A stretch of 64,000 nucleotides of DNA from Cyanophora paradoxa (taxonomy: Eukaryota > Glaucocystophyceae > Cyanophorales > Cyanophoraceae), in assembly GCA_004431415.1 (NCBI GenBank), contig QPMI01000682.1:1-64000 (forward strand), given 5' to 3'. The notes under the pieces are model-generated. The model was given only the letters and a program-made list of their open reading frames with translations, searched no databases and was not told where the DNA came from. Below, in pieces: positions 10,701 to 21,190 of the stretch. The position numbers and the translations under genes were made by a program. Each line of letters opens with the position of its first letter. Position 1 is the stretch's first letter.

Positions 10701-12964
10701 TGCTCGCCGTCATCGGTGCGCCCCGCCCCGCCTGCCCGGGGCTCCTGCGGGGCGACAGGAGCGGCCTCGGCGCGCAGGCATCTGCCTCATCTTCTCCTAT
10801 ACGATCATCCTCTTCGTCCAGAACAACTACACCATCGCCTCCGCGCGCCCCGCCGCCCCCGCCTCCCCTCAGGGCCTCTTCCTTCGCCCGCGAGCTGAGG
10901 CCGCCGCGGCCGGCGCGCAGGGCCTGAACCCCGGGCAGGAGCAGGCGGCGGGGCCGTGGACACTCAAGGTCGCCGCCATCGGCTACGGCGGGTGCCCGCG
11001 CTCCCTCCCCGGCCCCGCCTCGTGGGGTGCCGTGCCTCGGGCTTAAAGCGGGGCGGGGCGCAGGCCCTGCGACGCCGGCGTCGACGTCGCCGTCGCCCCG
11101 CGCCAGTTCCTCTCCTCCACGAGGGTCCGCCCCGCGCCCCGCGCCCCGCCGCCCCCCCTCCAGCCTCCAGCCGCAGCGCAGCAGCCCCAGCGGCGCTGAC
11201 TCCTCTCCGGGCCCGCCACCAGCCCACGGCGAAGGGGTACCAGGAGGGCAGCGTGGACACCTCGACGCTCTGGGCCCCCGTCTCCTCCGCGCAGGTGCCG
11301 GCGCCCCCTCCGGCCCCCCGCCTGAGCCCGAGCCGAGGGCGTGCGCAGGTGACGACGACGGCCGGCTCGAGCCTCTCGCAGTCGCTGCCCGTCTGCGTCG
11401 CCTCCTGGTCCTGCCCCTTCTGCATGCGCGCCCGCCCGCCCGCCCCTCTCCCGGCTGGACGCCGGCAGCTGAGGCGGGCGGGGGCAGGCTCAACGCGATG
11501 ACCAACACGGGCATCAAGGTATTTTACATTTCAGATTACACAGGACGAGTAGCTCAGTTGGCAGAGCGGTTCGTTGACACCGAGCAGGTCTCCTTCAGGT
11601 GCCGCCTGCGCAGCGCGAGGCGTGGCGGGGCGGGGGCAGGGGCGGGGCCGAGGGGGCCCCGGGGCGCAGCAACCCGGCCTCCTCCATTGCCGCCTTCGCC
11701 TACACCCTCGAGGTCCCCGGGTGCGCCCCGCGGGCCCCTCACGCCCGCCCCGCTCGCCCCGCGCCCCCCCGAGGCGGGCGGCGCCGGCGCAGCGGGGCCT
11801 ACTCGGGGAGCCAGGCGGCGCCGGCCGGCTCGGCTTACCGGCGCGGCGCTCTCTCCGCGTCCTTCGGCCTCCTCCCCGTCCTCATCTCCAAGGACGACAA
11901 GACCGTCAAGGTGGGAGCCCCGCGGGAGGGGGCCCTGCCGCCTCGCCCAGACCTGGGCGCCGCGGGCGCGTGCGGGGGGCGGGTGGCGAGGGGGCCGGGG
12001 GCGCGGCAGGGCTTCAACGTGAGCCTCTCTGCGGTGGACGAGGCGGTGGCCCTCGTCGACGCCGACTCCTTCAACGACGCCGCACGCGCTGCCCGCCCCA
12101 CAGACTTCTCCGTGCCGCCCTTCGGATCCTCGCCCCGCCCCGGCCCTCCCCGCCTGAGCGCTCGCCGGCGGCAGGTCTCGCTCACGGTGCAGGAGGTCTT
12201 CCTCCAGGTACCCCCGCCCCCTCCACGCGCCCGCGGGGCGCCCGAGGGGGCGGCGCTGACGGGGCCCGGCGCGGGGGCGGTGGGCAGGTGACGTACATCC
12301 CCCAGACGAACACGATCGGCCTCGTGTCGAACTTGCTCGCCCTTTACTCCGGCGTCGTCGGCTTCCTCGCCTGGGTCATGAACAAGGCCCGCCCGCCCCG
12401 CACACGCGCGCCGCCGGCCGGCGCGGCTGCGGGCTGAGGGGACGGGGCGGGCAGCACGAGGACCTCTCCGAGTTCCGCGAGGAGCGCCGCGGGCGCAAGG
12501 TCGCCGACGGCGGCCACGCGGTCGTGCGCACCCCGGCCTGCAGCTGCCGCAGGCGCCGAGGCCGCCTACGAGTGATCGCTGCGGGGCCGCCAGGACGCGG
12601 AGGCGGCGGGACCCGGGGCGGGCCCGGCGAAGGCCCCCTCGTTGTCAGGCCCGCCCGAGATGTTCCGCATCGCCAAGGACCCCGAAAAGATCGTGCGCCG
12701 CCCGCCCGCCCGCCCGCCCGCCGGCCAAGCCGGGGCGGAGCAGGGCGTGCGGGTGAAGGGCGTGGAGGTCGTGCAGGGCGCAGGGGCCACCCCGCAGGGC
12801 CCCCCCCCCGGTGCGCCCGGCTGCTCTCGCCCGCCGGGGCGCCGCCGCGCGGCCCGTGGCCGACGGAGGTGCTCGCGCAGGCGCAGGCGGGGCCGGCGTC
12901 GTTCGCGTCCCAGCCGCTGGGCGCCTCCCCCTATCTCCAGCGGCGGCCCTCCTCCAACGCCTAG
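4785..12964 (+). CDS. Multi-exon secreted/membrane protein with Cys-rich GCC2/GCC3 (ephrin-receptor-like) repeats
   Basis: The start at 4785 opens exon 1 (4785-4842), which encodes a signal peptide (MRRILLVLLTTTSLARLAAG) and joins in frame to ANYASVSS after an intron ending at 5105. Dozens of short exons follow, separated by introns of roughly 45-90 bases that often begin GTGCG. From about 7.9 to 9.7 kb the exons encode Cys-rich modules such as CPAGTFSGDSASACTPCP and CKLCPAGFFAAEPTANCTAC, the pattern of GCC2/GCC3 repeats in large protist surface proteins. Hydrophobic segments follow near 10.2, 10.3, 10.69, 10.79 (ICLIFSYTIILFV) and 12.33 kb (LVSNLLALYSGVVGFLAWVM). A charged tail (HEDLSEFREERRGRK; MFRIAKDPEK) ends at the stop at 12,962-12,964. 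The likely role is a cell-surface protein with a large ectodomain and a small cytoplasmic tail; the ligand is unknown. One intron holds a tRNA-like sequence. Exon borders are approximate. Confidence 0.7.
11519..11587 (+). other. 69-nt GT...AG intron made largely of tRNA-like sequence
   Basis: The reading frame ...MTNTGIK joins across this stretch to VSF, then across a further intron to NPASSIAAFAYTLE. This makes 11,519-11,587 a GT...AG intron. Its first 24 bases are AT-rich, unlike every other intron of the gene, and the rest is the tRNA-like sequence described separately. An alternative is a 16-nt intron ending at TTTCAG, which would leave the tRNA-like part translated; I consider that less likely. 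Confidence 0.55.
11543..11590 (+). tRNA. tRNA-Val(GAC)-like 5' two-thirds, lacking T arm and 3' acceptor strand
   Basis: The sequence folds as the 5' part of a tRNA. It has a 7-nt acceptor strand GGACGAG, then TA, then a D arm GCTC-AGTTGGCA-GAGC. The anticodon arm is GTTCG-TTGACAC-CGAGC with anticodon GAC (Val), followed by a variable loop AGGTC. No TTCGA-type T loop and no CTCGTCC 3' strand follow, so it cannot be a functional tRNA as it stands. The D arm looks bacterial or organellar in style. With the AT-rich bases just upstream it could be a fragment of organelle DNA caught in the nuclear gene. It sits inside an intron of the Cys-rich protein gene. Confidence 0.5.
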
Positions 12965-13054
12965 GGCCCCGCCACCCCCGCCCCTCCCCGCCTTCGCACC
13001 CTCCTCTCCGCGTAGTTTGCACATGGAGCGTCCTTGCGGCGGGGCGGGCCGGGG
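12965..13054. other. Short convergent intergenic region
   Basis: About 90 bases separate the stop of the plus-strand Cys-rich protein gene from the stop of the minus-strand leucine-rich-repeat fragment. No terminator or polyadenylation signal is recognisable by eye. Confidence 0.4.
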
Positions 13055-13645
13055 CTACAGGCGGAAGCAGGTGGAGCCGGCGTAGCGCGGCTCGCTCCTG
13101 CCGTAGCAGCTGCAGCTCCGCCGCCCCGAGTCCATCCTCCCCTGCTCCCCGCACCCCGCGCACGCCCCCGGCTGCGAGCCCGCCCGCGACGGCGACCCCG
13201 GCGCCGGCGGCGGCGGCGGGGGGCGGTGCGGGGCCGCGGTGCAGGCGCGGGTGGCTGCACGCGAAGCACGCGCAGCCGAGGAAGGCGCGGTCGCAGCTGT
13301 ACACCCGCCCGCCCCCCGCACCGCCCTCGCCCCGGGCGCCCCGCTCCCTGCGTGTCCCGAGTCATGCAGGCGCGAGGCGCCGGGGCGCAGCGCACGCGCA
13401 CGGCGCGGGCGAGGCGGCGGAGGAGCTCGAGGGCGGCCTCGCTGGAGAGGGGCGGGGCGCCGGCGCGCGGCTCCCGCCCGGGCTCCCCCGCGGCGCGCAG
13501 AATCGCGCCGGCCGAGAGCGGGTTGCCCCCGCATCGGAAGGCCACCAGGCGCGGCAGGGAGCCGATGGCTGCGGGGAGGGCCGCCAGGCAGTTGCCGGAT
13601 AGGGAGAGCTCGCGCAGGGAGAGGGCAGTTTAACTCGGATCCGGA
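13055..13645 (-). CDS. Leucine-rich-repeat protein with Cys-rich C-terminus (possibly 5'-truncated)
   Basis: On the minus strand, from about 13,640, the frame reads LRELSLSGNCLAALPAAIG then LPRLVAFRCGGNPLSAGAIL, which is one and a half typical leucine-rich repeats. Later exons give AALELLRRLARAVR and two Cys-rich pieces (CDRAFLGCACFACSHPRLH; CAGCGEQGRMDSGRRSCSCYG) before the stop at 13,055. No convincing start codon or first repeat precedes it. The stop of another leucine-rich-repeat gene lies only about 30 bases upstream. It may therefore be a truncated copy, or the 3' half of a gene whose middle is rearranged. The Cys-rich end could bind zinc; that is inference. Confidence 0.5.
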   Translation of the reverse strand, partial: SGSELNCPLPARALPIRQLPGGPPRSHRLPAAPGGLPMRGQPALGRRDSARRGGARAGAARRRPAPLQRGRPRAPPPPRPRRARALRPGASRLHDSGHAGSGAPGARAVRGAGGCTAATAPSSAARASRAATRACTAAPHRPPPPPPAPGSPSRAGSQPGACAGCGEQGRMDSGRRSCSCYGRSEPRYAGSTCFRL

Positions 13646-13670
13646 ATTCAACGATTGAAATGCACTGCCG

Positions 13671-14506
13671 CTAGTAGGCCTCGACAGACAGGAGCCTCCG
13701 GAGGGAGGGCTCGCAGAGGTAGCCGGCGACGGGGAATGCAGCGGGGCCGGCTACGCGTCACCGCCGTCGCGGGGGCCCGCCACGAGGAGGTCGTAGTGGT
13801 GGAGCCGGATGACGCTGCCGGGGTGGAAGCGGAGGTTGATCGCGACGCCGGAGGGGCCGGCCCCCCCCGAGGGGACGGCGGGCCCGGGTCCTACAGGCTC
13901 AGGCCCCGGGGCGGACGGCGCGTCACCGGCAACGAGGTCCGGGGATGCATCGGCGAGGCCCGGCCCGGATCCGGAGAGGGCTGGAAGGGCGCCACGCCCC
14001 CTCGGCCCGGCGGCCTGCGGGGGGAGCGATCAGGGCGGCGAGGGCGCGGCCAGGCACGTGCGCGGGGACGCGCCTTCTTCCCTCCCCCCCCCTTCTTCCC
14101 CTTCTTCTTCCCCATCTTCTCCTTCTCCTCCTCCTCCCCCTCCTCGGGGGCCGGGGGAGGGTCCTTCGCGTCGACGCGTACGACGAGGGAGTCCCAGCCG
14201 CCGCCGCACCGCACAAAGTGCACGACCAGCGGCGCCTTGAAGATCTCCGAAAGGGCGAGGAGGACGATCCGACCTGCAGCGCGATCAAACCCGAGGGGAG
14301 CGACCTAGGCCTGCACGGAGATAGAGGGCAACTGCCTCGAGGTTGACCAGCTCCGCAACGCTCGCCGGCACGCGTGCGATCTCGTTGCCGGAAAGGAAAA
14401 GCGCAGTCACGTTTCTCGGGCCGACGCGCTCGAGGTCCCGCGTCGGCCACTCCGTCAGGTTTCCGTCTCGCAGGTCCAGCCGGCCGGTGGCCGCGAACCA
14501 CACCAT
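13671..14506 (-). CDS. Leucine-rich-repeat protein, multi-exon
   Basis: The minus-strand start at 14,506 gives MVWFAATGRLDLRDGNLTEW followed by NVTALFLSGNEIARVPASVA, two leucine-rich repeats. Exon 1 ends near 14,325 and joins in frame, across a GT...AG intron of about 45 bases, to RIVLLALSEIFKAPLVVHFV and CGGGWDSLVVRVDAKD. An acidic/Lys-rich low-complexity run follows (EEGEEEEKEK, GKKKGKKGGGGKK). Further exons read GVAINLRFHPGSVIRLHHYD and, last, YLCEPSLRRLLSVEAY, stopping at 13,671. Leucine-rich repeats usually mediate protein binding; the partner and location are not visible. It is divergent from the mtnA-type gene. Exon borders are approximate. Confidence 0.5.
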
Positions 14507-14747
14507 ATCTGGTGCTAGCGCTCCTCACGCGCGCCCGAGCCTCGCCGTCGATCGGCTGCAGCTAGCGGGCGCGCTGCAGCTGGTGGATGGTGGTGCTTCT
14601 TCTTGAGTGTGCAGTGGGCTTAACGTGCATAAAGTATGTTACAGCTTTTTAAGAACGTGTTAGAGCTCTCTCTGTCCCGGTCCCGCTGCTTTCGCTCGAA
14701 TTCGCTCAATTTCGCTGACCAGCCGGGGTACGCTGCAAAAGTCTACG
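14507..14747. promoter_or_regulatory. Divergent promoter region between LRR gene and mtnA-type gene
   Basis: This 241-base interval separates two divergent host genes. It contains CTGCAGCTAG and CTGCAGCTGG repeats near 14,558-14,582 and an A/T-richer patch (ATAAAGTATG) near 14,629. No coding sequence is supported. Confidence 0.4.
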
Positions 14748-16886
14748 ATGACCGGCCCGATCCCTCGCGCCGTAGAGTTCAAAGACGGCGCGCTGCGCCT
14801 GATAGACCAGAAGGTCCTGCCAACTGAGCTGAAGGCCCGCCCCCCGTCCGCCAGCTGCGGTTGCGCTCCACTCACGCAAGGCGCGCCGGCAGATCCTGAC
14901 GATCAACACGCTCGAGGGGGTCTATGCTGCGATCAAGGACATGACCGTTCGCGGGGCGCCGGCGATCGGTGCTTCGCGCTCGAGCGATCCAGTGTGGGCG
15001 AAGGGAGCTGACGCGTGCGGGCTCGCTATGCAGGCGTCGCGGGAGCCTATGGCATGGTGATTGCGGCGCGCGCGTCGACTGCGAAGGAGCGCGAGCCGCT
15101 CGTCGCCGATCTCACGAAGGCGAAGGCCTACCTCGACTCGTCCCGGCCCACGGCTGTGAACGTGCGCGGGGCCGCCGGGCGCCCTCGGTGCGCCCTCACC
15201 GCGAGGCAGCTCATGTGGGCGACGGGCCGAATGCTGGAGGTCGCGACCGGGAACGCGAGCCTCTCCGCGGAGCAGGCACCCTCCTCCCCGCCCGCCGGCC
15301 CCGCGCTCCTCGACTCCGCAGCAGATCCGACGCGCGCTCGCGATGGAGGCCGACGCGCTCGCCGCGGAGGACATCGCTGTGAACCGCCGCATCGGGCACG
15401 CCGCCCTCGCCTCGAGCCCGCCCGCCGCCCGCCGCCGCCGCCGCTCACCCCGCGCGTAGCGAGGCTGGCGCGGCGGTGATCCCGCAGAATGCGAACCTGC
15501 TTCACCACTGCAACACAGGCGCTGCACGCGTCGCGCCGTGACGCGCACGCGACCTGACTCGTCGCGCGCCCTCGCAGGTTTCCTGGGTGCGCCCCGCGAT
15601 TGCGCGGCGGGCGCCCCGGTCGCCGCCGCCGCGGGTCCCAACGCATAGTTCTCAGCAACCGTCGACCACGGCACCGCTCTCGGGATCATCTACTCGTGCG
15701 TCGAGCAGGTGCGGCCAGCCTCGCCCCGCCTCGCCCCGGAAGCCCAGCACGGGGTGCCGGCGCGCCTGACTCCGCCCGCAGAAGAAGAACGTGCGCGCTC
15801 CTAGCTGATCTCTCACGGGCCGGTCCTCCGCGGCGCACATGCGGCTGACGGGTGGGCGCCGCCCTCAGATCCACGTCTGGGTCGACGAGACGCGGCCCCG
15901 GCTGCAGGTCGGCCACGCCGCGCCCACCCGCCGCCCCGCCCCCGCCGGCCCCGACCTTACGACGACCCCGCAGGGCGCCCGCCTCACGGCCTGGGAGCTC
16001 ATGCAGCGGAGAGTGCGCGCCGGCGCCGCGGGGCCCCGCCGGCTCGCTCGGCACGCGCCCGAACCGAGATGCCCCCCTCCCCCTCACGTCAGGTCCCCAT
16101 GCACCTGATAGCGGACAACGCGGCCGGGCTCCTCATGCGGACAGGGAAGTGCGTCGTACCCCCTGCCTCGGTCGTACCGCCCTCGAGCCGGCGCAGGGTC
16201 GACGCGGTGGTATTCGGGGCCGACCGCGTGACGGGTGCCGGCGCCGCGCCGCCGCCTCCCCGCCGCCCCCGCCGCCGGAGCGAGCGGGCGGGGGCGCAGC
16301 GAACGGGGACGTGGCAAACAAGGTGGGCACCTACAAGCTCGCCGTCGTCGCCCGCGAGAACGGCATCCCCGTCTACGCCGCCGTGCGGGGGCCCCCGCAC
16401 GCCCCTCGGGGCGGGGCGCGAGCGACGCCGCCCGCGCAGGTCCCGACCTCGACCATCGACCTGAACATGGCGCACGGCGATCTGATCCCCATCGAAGAGC
16501 GGTCGGCCGACGAGGCGCGCCCCGCCCCCGCCCCGGCGTGAAAGGGGGGGAGGCGGGCGGGCCCTGGTTTCATGCTTGCGTCACCCCTGCAGGTGACCCA
16601 CGTGAACGGCTCGGCGGTCGCCCCGGAGGGCGTCCCCGTCTTCAACCCGGCCTTCGACGTCACGCCGCACAAGTACCTCACGGGTTCGAGCCGCGCCGGG
16701 GCCCGCTCCGGTGGGCCGGCGGCGATCGGGCGGCCGCGTGGCACCGCAGGGATCGTGACGGAGGCGGGCATCTGCTACCCGCCGTTCGGGGTGAGCCTGC
16801 GGCGCGCTGTCGAGGCGGTGCGGGCGGAGGTGGGCGCCACACGCGACGAGCGCCTCAAGACCATCCTGTCGGCAGTCCAACACTAG
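14748..16886 (+). CDS. mtnA: S-methyl-5-thioribose-1-phosphate isomerase (MtnA/MRI1 family), multi-exon
   Basis: This enzyme of the methionine salvage pathway converts methylthioribose-1-phosphate to methylthioribulose-1-phosphate in the cytosol. The exons spell the family signature in order: start [31 protein letters not shown] near 14.95 kb; [33 protein letters not shown] near 15.35 kb; the active-site block [12 protein letters not shown] near 15.5 kb with its conserved Cys; [50 protein letters not shown], with the conserved Asp; [38 protein letters not shown]; and [12 protein letters not shown]. The final exon ends in SAVQH with the stop at 16,884-16,886. The whole family length is represented, so the gene looks complete. 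Introns are short and C/G-rich, like those of its neighbours. Confidence 0.9.
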
Positions 16887-19057
16887 CAGGTACTACGGTA
16901 GACCAGCTTGTTGGGGAAGGGTAAAACACTTCCCCTGTCCCTGTCCCTTGGGCCCAACCCTACCCCAAATCCCATTTCCCCGACCTCCGCAAAACCGGGG
17001 CCGCGCGGTACACCCTGAAAGCGCATCCCCAGGGGACCCCGAAACCATGTCTCCCGATCCCGTCCGACCAAAGGGTGATCCAGGAACAGGCACCAACACC
17101 CGGGACAAAAATGGGTCCAGCGACGCACAGGGAGCAGATATACGGGCCAGACCAGTTCGAGGTCGTTGCGCGCATCATGTTCGACATTCCGTACTGCAAG
17201 CGCAAGGCCGGGCGCGAGCGCGGTCACGTGGGAGGACGCAGCGCGCGCTAGCCAATCACATTGGAGAGTCAGTTAACTTACCCTGAGAAACCTCTTAAAG
17301 TACCCCCCGGCCGCTTTCTCCCCCGGGCGCCGCAGCTCGGCTCGGCTCAACAATGGTTACGCCTCTCGCGCGCGCGGCAGCTTGCTGTGGCTCAGCGGCT
17401 AGCCGCGCCAGCCGCGCACGCTTCACCCGCGCCAACCGCGCCCCGACGCAATTGCACAAGCCGGCCGCAAGCCGGCCGCACTTGGCCGGCTATGCCACTT
17501 GCAACAAGCCGATGCCAGCGCGGTGCGCGCGCCGCGCGTCGCAGAGCCCCCCCGCGCGCGCGCGATGCGCATGCCTGCAGCTGCTGCAGCCGGCGCCGCT
17601 GATCATGAGCTGGCCCGCTGCACCGCTTTTTGAGCGGAACGTGAGCTTGAGCAGCGTCCCCGCGCCCGCGCCCAGATCGCGCGGAGGCCGAGGCGCCGGC
17701 GCCGGCCAGCCCCTATAGCTAGCTATGTAGCCACGCGCGCCGTGACGCACGTGCACCCGCAGCACATGCGCACTCGTGCACCCGCCACGCCTCCGCGCGC
17801 GACGGCCGCGGGGCATGCGCAGCCTGGCAGCTGCAGGAGCTCGAGCACGTCCATGGCCAGACAAGGTTCCCTCCCCCTTCCCAAGGCCCGGCCCGCGCCT
17901 TACATAGCTATAGCTAGCTCACTAGGCCCTGATCATGAGGCCTACCTCTAAGAGGACAGCTCGCCTCGATCGCGAAGACAGCTGCAGCCGCTGAGCTCGC
18001 CTGGCATGGCCAGCCTCGGCCGGAGCCGGCCCAGCGGCTCGCCCGGCCACCGCGCGCGCGCCTTCTTAAGCTTAAGCGCTAGTTTAAGTCCCTGCAGCTG
18101 CCCTCTGCATCTAGATCTTGGATTCACCGAGGTTAAATGCCCTTCCCCGGACCCAACTGACGCGCGCGGCAAGTCAGTGGCCCTTTATAGACCTCAGCAC
18201 GCTGCGGTCGCGAGCAATTGCAATCATTGAATGCCATGATGACTCTCTATAGCTATATCTCAGTGAGCCTCGGCCCTCGGACCGGCGTCGGATACTGGCT
18301 GCAGCTGTTATATACGTAGCCATTAACCTCGCAATTGCAATTTGCAAGCCTTGACGCTTATTAAGCGCCGCGGCGCCACCATCGCGTTCAACGGTTGGGA
18401 CCGGATCCGTCGCACGTCTCCGAGTCTCGCTTAATCGCCGAGAGAGTCGCCGCGCGCACGCGAACGTACTACGTGCTGGGCGACATCGACTGCAAATTCT
18501 GCAATCGCTGATGGATTGAAAAGCGATCCGTGCACGTGTCCGACGGTCCAGAACTTCTACATGTACAGATTTTGAGCACGAGCAGCTGCGTGCCGCGCCG
18601 GCTCAAGCTAAAGTACTAGTACTGAGGACTGATCGACCTAACTTTTGCTGTGATCACGCCCGACGGATGTACATGTACATGTACGCTAGGACTGCCACTA
18701 CTCTTTTGAAATGATCTGCGCATTTGGCCGTCGGGCCACCGACTAAAATAATCTTGCCTTCACACTAGTCTAGATTGATCGAGATGTATAGTACTAGTAC
18801 TGCTTTTCGATCGAGGCTGAATGGCAAAAGCGCGAATTCGAGGATCGTCCGAGGAAAAGCAAAAAAACCCACAAGACATCAGAAAACGCAAGGTTTACTA
18901 GGGATGAATAAACAGTCAGCGGTGCGGTGACTGAGCGAAGCGTGCCGTCGACAAGAAGCACAGGCGGGACGCGCGAAAGAGAACGAAAGCTGCGCATAGG
19001 ACGAATTCGGAGAATGAGGGCGAGGACGAGGCGAGGGGGCCGAGTCCGAGCCGAGGG
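16887..19057. other. Long intergenic region with palindromic tracts
   Basis: No gene is supported in about 2.2 kb. From 16.9 to 17.3 kb several frames are open on both strands, but none shows a recognisable domain. From 17.3 to 18.8 kb the sequence is rich in short palindromes: GCGCCGGCGCCGGC near 17,693, TAGCTAGCTATGTAG near 17,718, CTATAGCTAGCTCACTAG near 17,908, and a TGTACATGTACATGTAC run at about 18,668-18,684. The Gln-rich gene ends from the right at 19,058. Confidence 0.4.
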
Positions 19058-21190
19058 CTACATGTCGCCCCAGAATACGCCGGAAGGGAAGTAGTGGGAA
19101 GGCTGGCCCTGTGCGCCCTGCAGGGCGGAGGGGTCGGGGGCGTCGTGGGAGGCGGTGAGGAAGGCCGGCGGGCGCTGCAGGGTCTCCATGCCGGCGGGGA
19201 GGAAGTGGGGCGAGGGGGCGCCCGCGGCGTAGGCGTAGGCGGCGGGCCCCTGCTGCGTGGCAAAGAGGGCCTGCGCGGCCCAGGGCGCCATCGCCCCCAG
19301 CCCGTAGCCGCGCATCCCCTCCCAGCCCTCCGCCTCGGCGAGGGCCCCCTGGAGGGCGTAGGCGGGGAGGGCGGAGAGGGCGAACGCCTGGTGCGCGCCT
19401 GCCGCCTCCTGCTCCAGCTGGTGCTGCTCCGCCTGGGCCTGGGCGCGGGCGTGGCCGTAGAGGCCGAGCTGCTGCTGCTGCAGGCGCTGCTGCTGCAGGC
19501 GCTGCTGCGCGAGGGCCTCGCGGTAGCGCTGTTGCATCAGCGCCGCCGCCGCCGCCGCCTGCCCGCTCTCCCCCGTCCCCTGCTTCGCGCCGGGGCTCGC
19601 GGAGAAGGACCCGGGCGGGAGCGACGCCGCTCCACCTTGCTGCTGCTGCTGCTGCTTCTGATGCTCCTGTTGATGGGGCTGCTTCTGCCGCGGCAGCTGC
19701 TGGAGCTGGGGCGACTGCTCTTCGCGCATGCGCCGTGCGGCCTGCTGCAGCGCGGTCTGATGCTGGGCCTGCTGGTGGGCCATCGCGAGGTGCAGCTGCT
19801 GCTGGATGGTGAGGCCGGCCCAGCCCATCGGCGCCTGCGCCGGCGACGCCTGCGCCCGCTGCGCGTGCTGCTGCACAACGCGCCCCCCCTCGAGGTACAT
19901 GGGGCCGCTCGGATGCGGCTGCGGGCGCGGCTTCGTGCGCCGCCCGCCCCCGCTGCTCCCGCCGCTGCTCCCGCCGTCGTCCCCCGGCCCCTCTTCCCCC
20001 TCCGCCTTGATCTGGAAGTTGACCGTGGAGACCTTGGTCGGCTTCTGCAGATGCTCCGACGAGCGCCCTGCGCACCACGCCCCGCCCCTCAGGCGCCGCC
20101 CACCCCGCGCTCTGGTCGAGGCCCGGCCCGGCGCACGCTTGCGGGCGGCCCCCGTGAGCACGCAGCCCGAGGGCGAATCGGGTCGGTCCAGGTCCTGCTG
20201 CGTCGCCGGGTCCGGCTCGCCCGGGAGCATCAGGGGGTACCGCGCCATGCCTGCGGGGCCGGGGGGGTCAGCGGCGGCCGCCACCGGGGCCGCCCCTCGA
20301 CCGCTGTCGCCCCTCGACTGCAGCGGCGCACCGTCCACCATCATCTTCTTCGACTCGGAGGAGCCGCGCGCCTTCACGTACATCTGCGAGCGCCGCCCTC
20401 ACGCCCGCCCCGCGCCCATCCCCCCGAGCGAGCCGGCCGGTCGCGGCGGCGAGGTGCACCTTGATGACGCCGCGAACGGCCAGACCCTTGCTCGCGCCGT
20501 CGCAGGTGATGTCTGTCGCGGGGCGTGAGCGAGCATGAGGGGGGGGGGGGGGGGGGGGGGGGGGCGGCAGCGTCTTACCGAGCCAGAACCAGCGGCGCCC
20601 ATGAAGGAACTGGAGGTTAGAATTAGAGCATGTATGAGGGCGAGGGGCGGCGGGTCTCGGACCGAGGTTGCGGCCAGGGCGAAGGTGAAGGATGCCTCTC
20701 CCGACTCCGTGACCTCTCCGTCTGCGGCGCGATCCGCCGTCAGATCGGCCCTGCTGCCGCCTCGCTCAAAGACTGCACGCCCCGGAGGAAGCGCGCACCC
20801 ATTTCGACGCGGGGCTCCGGCCCCGGCCGGCTATCGCTGAAGTACACGAACGGGAAGTCCCGCGGGCTCCGCTCTGTCGTGGAAGCCGAGGAGTCCTTCT
20901 CCTTCCCTTCACGCTTCGTTTCCACCAGCACTCTCGTATCCGCTGGGGGAAATCATCATACGAGAAACGATGGGGGCCGGGACAGTGGGCCGCAGGGGCA
21001 AGTGAAGCACCGCACCGTATCGCAAACAGACTTTCAACTGCACTCCTTTCCAAAGTGCGCATTCTTGGGGGTCCGTTGACGTGAGCGCGAGCCTGTAGCG
21101 TTGCTCGCTGACCATGGTGTAGCATACGGCCTTGTCGGTCGGGTCCACTCTGCGGGCGCGTGCCTGGGCGATGTGCACTTTGAGCATCAA
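19058..21190 (-). CDS. Gln/Ala-rich protein, multi-exon, unknown N-terminal domain
   Basis: The 3' exon (minus, from about 20.06 kb to the stop at 19,058) encodes a Gln-rich low-complexity protein (for example QQQLHLAMAHQQAQHQTALQ, and a QKQQQQQQ run), ending in HYFPSGVFWGDM. Upstream exons are FLHGRRWFWLDITCDGASKG then LAVRGVIK, joined across an intron to MYVKARGSSESKKMMVDG, then MARYPLMLPGEPDP and LDRPDSPSGCVLTGAARK, then KPTKVSTVNFQIKAE. Further upstream are FPFVYFSDSRPGPEPRVEMG and a first candidate exon from 21,190 (MLKVHIAQARARRVDPTDKA, then WKGVQLKVCL). A globular N-terminus followed by a long Gln-rich tail is common in transcription factors and co-regulators, but I do not recognise the domain and assign no function. 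The true start may lie upstream of 21,190. Confidence 0.5.
20539..20564 (+). repeat. Poly-G run (26 G) inside an intron of the Gln-rich gene
   Basis: An uninterrupted G homopolymer, read as C on the coding strand, lies between the splice donor after FWL and the acceptor before DITCDG. It acts as an extreme polypyrimidine tract. The length is likely to vary or to be miscalled. Confidence 0.8.

Noticed and set aside
16883-17286. Overlapping open frames in three frames after the mtnA gene
   Set aside because: They have no domain or splice structure and similar quality on both strands; I treat the stretch as intergenic.
19094-20464. 456-codon Leu-rich plus-strand frame
   Set aside because: It is the complement of the Gln-rich exon on the minus strand (CAG read backwards as CTG), and the Gln-rich frame has consistent splicing upstream.
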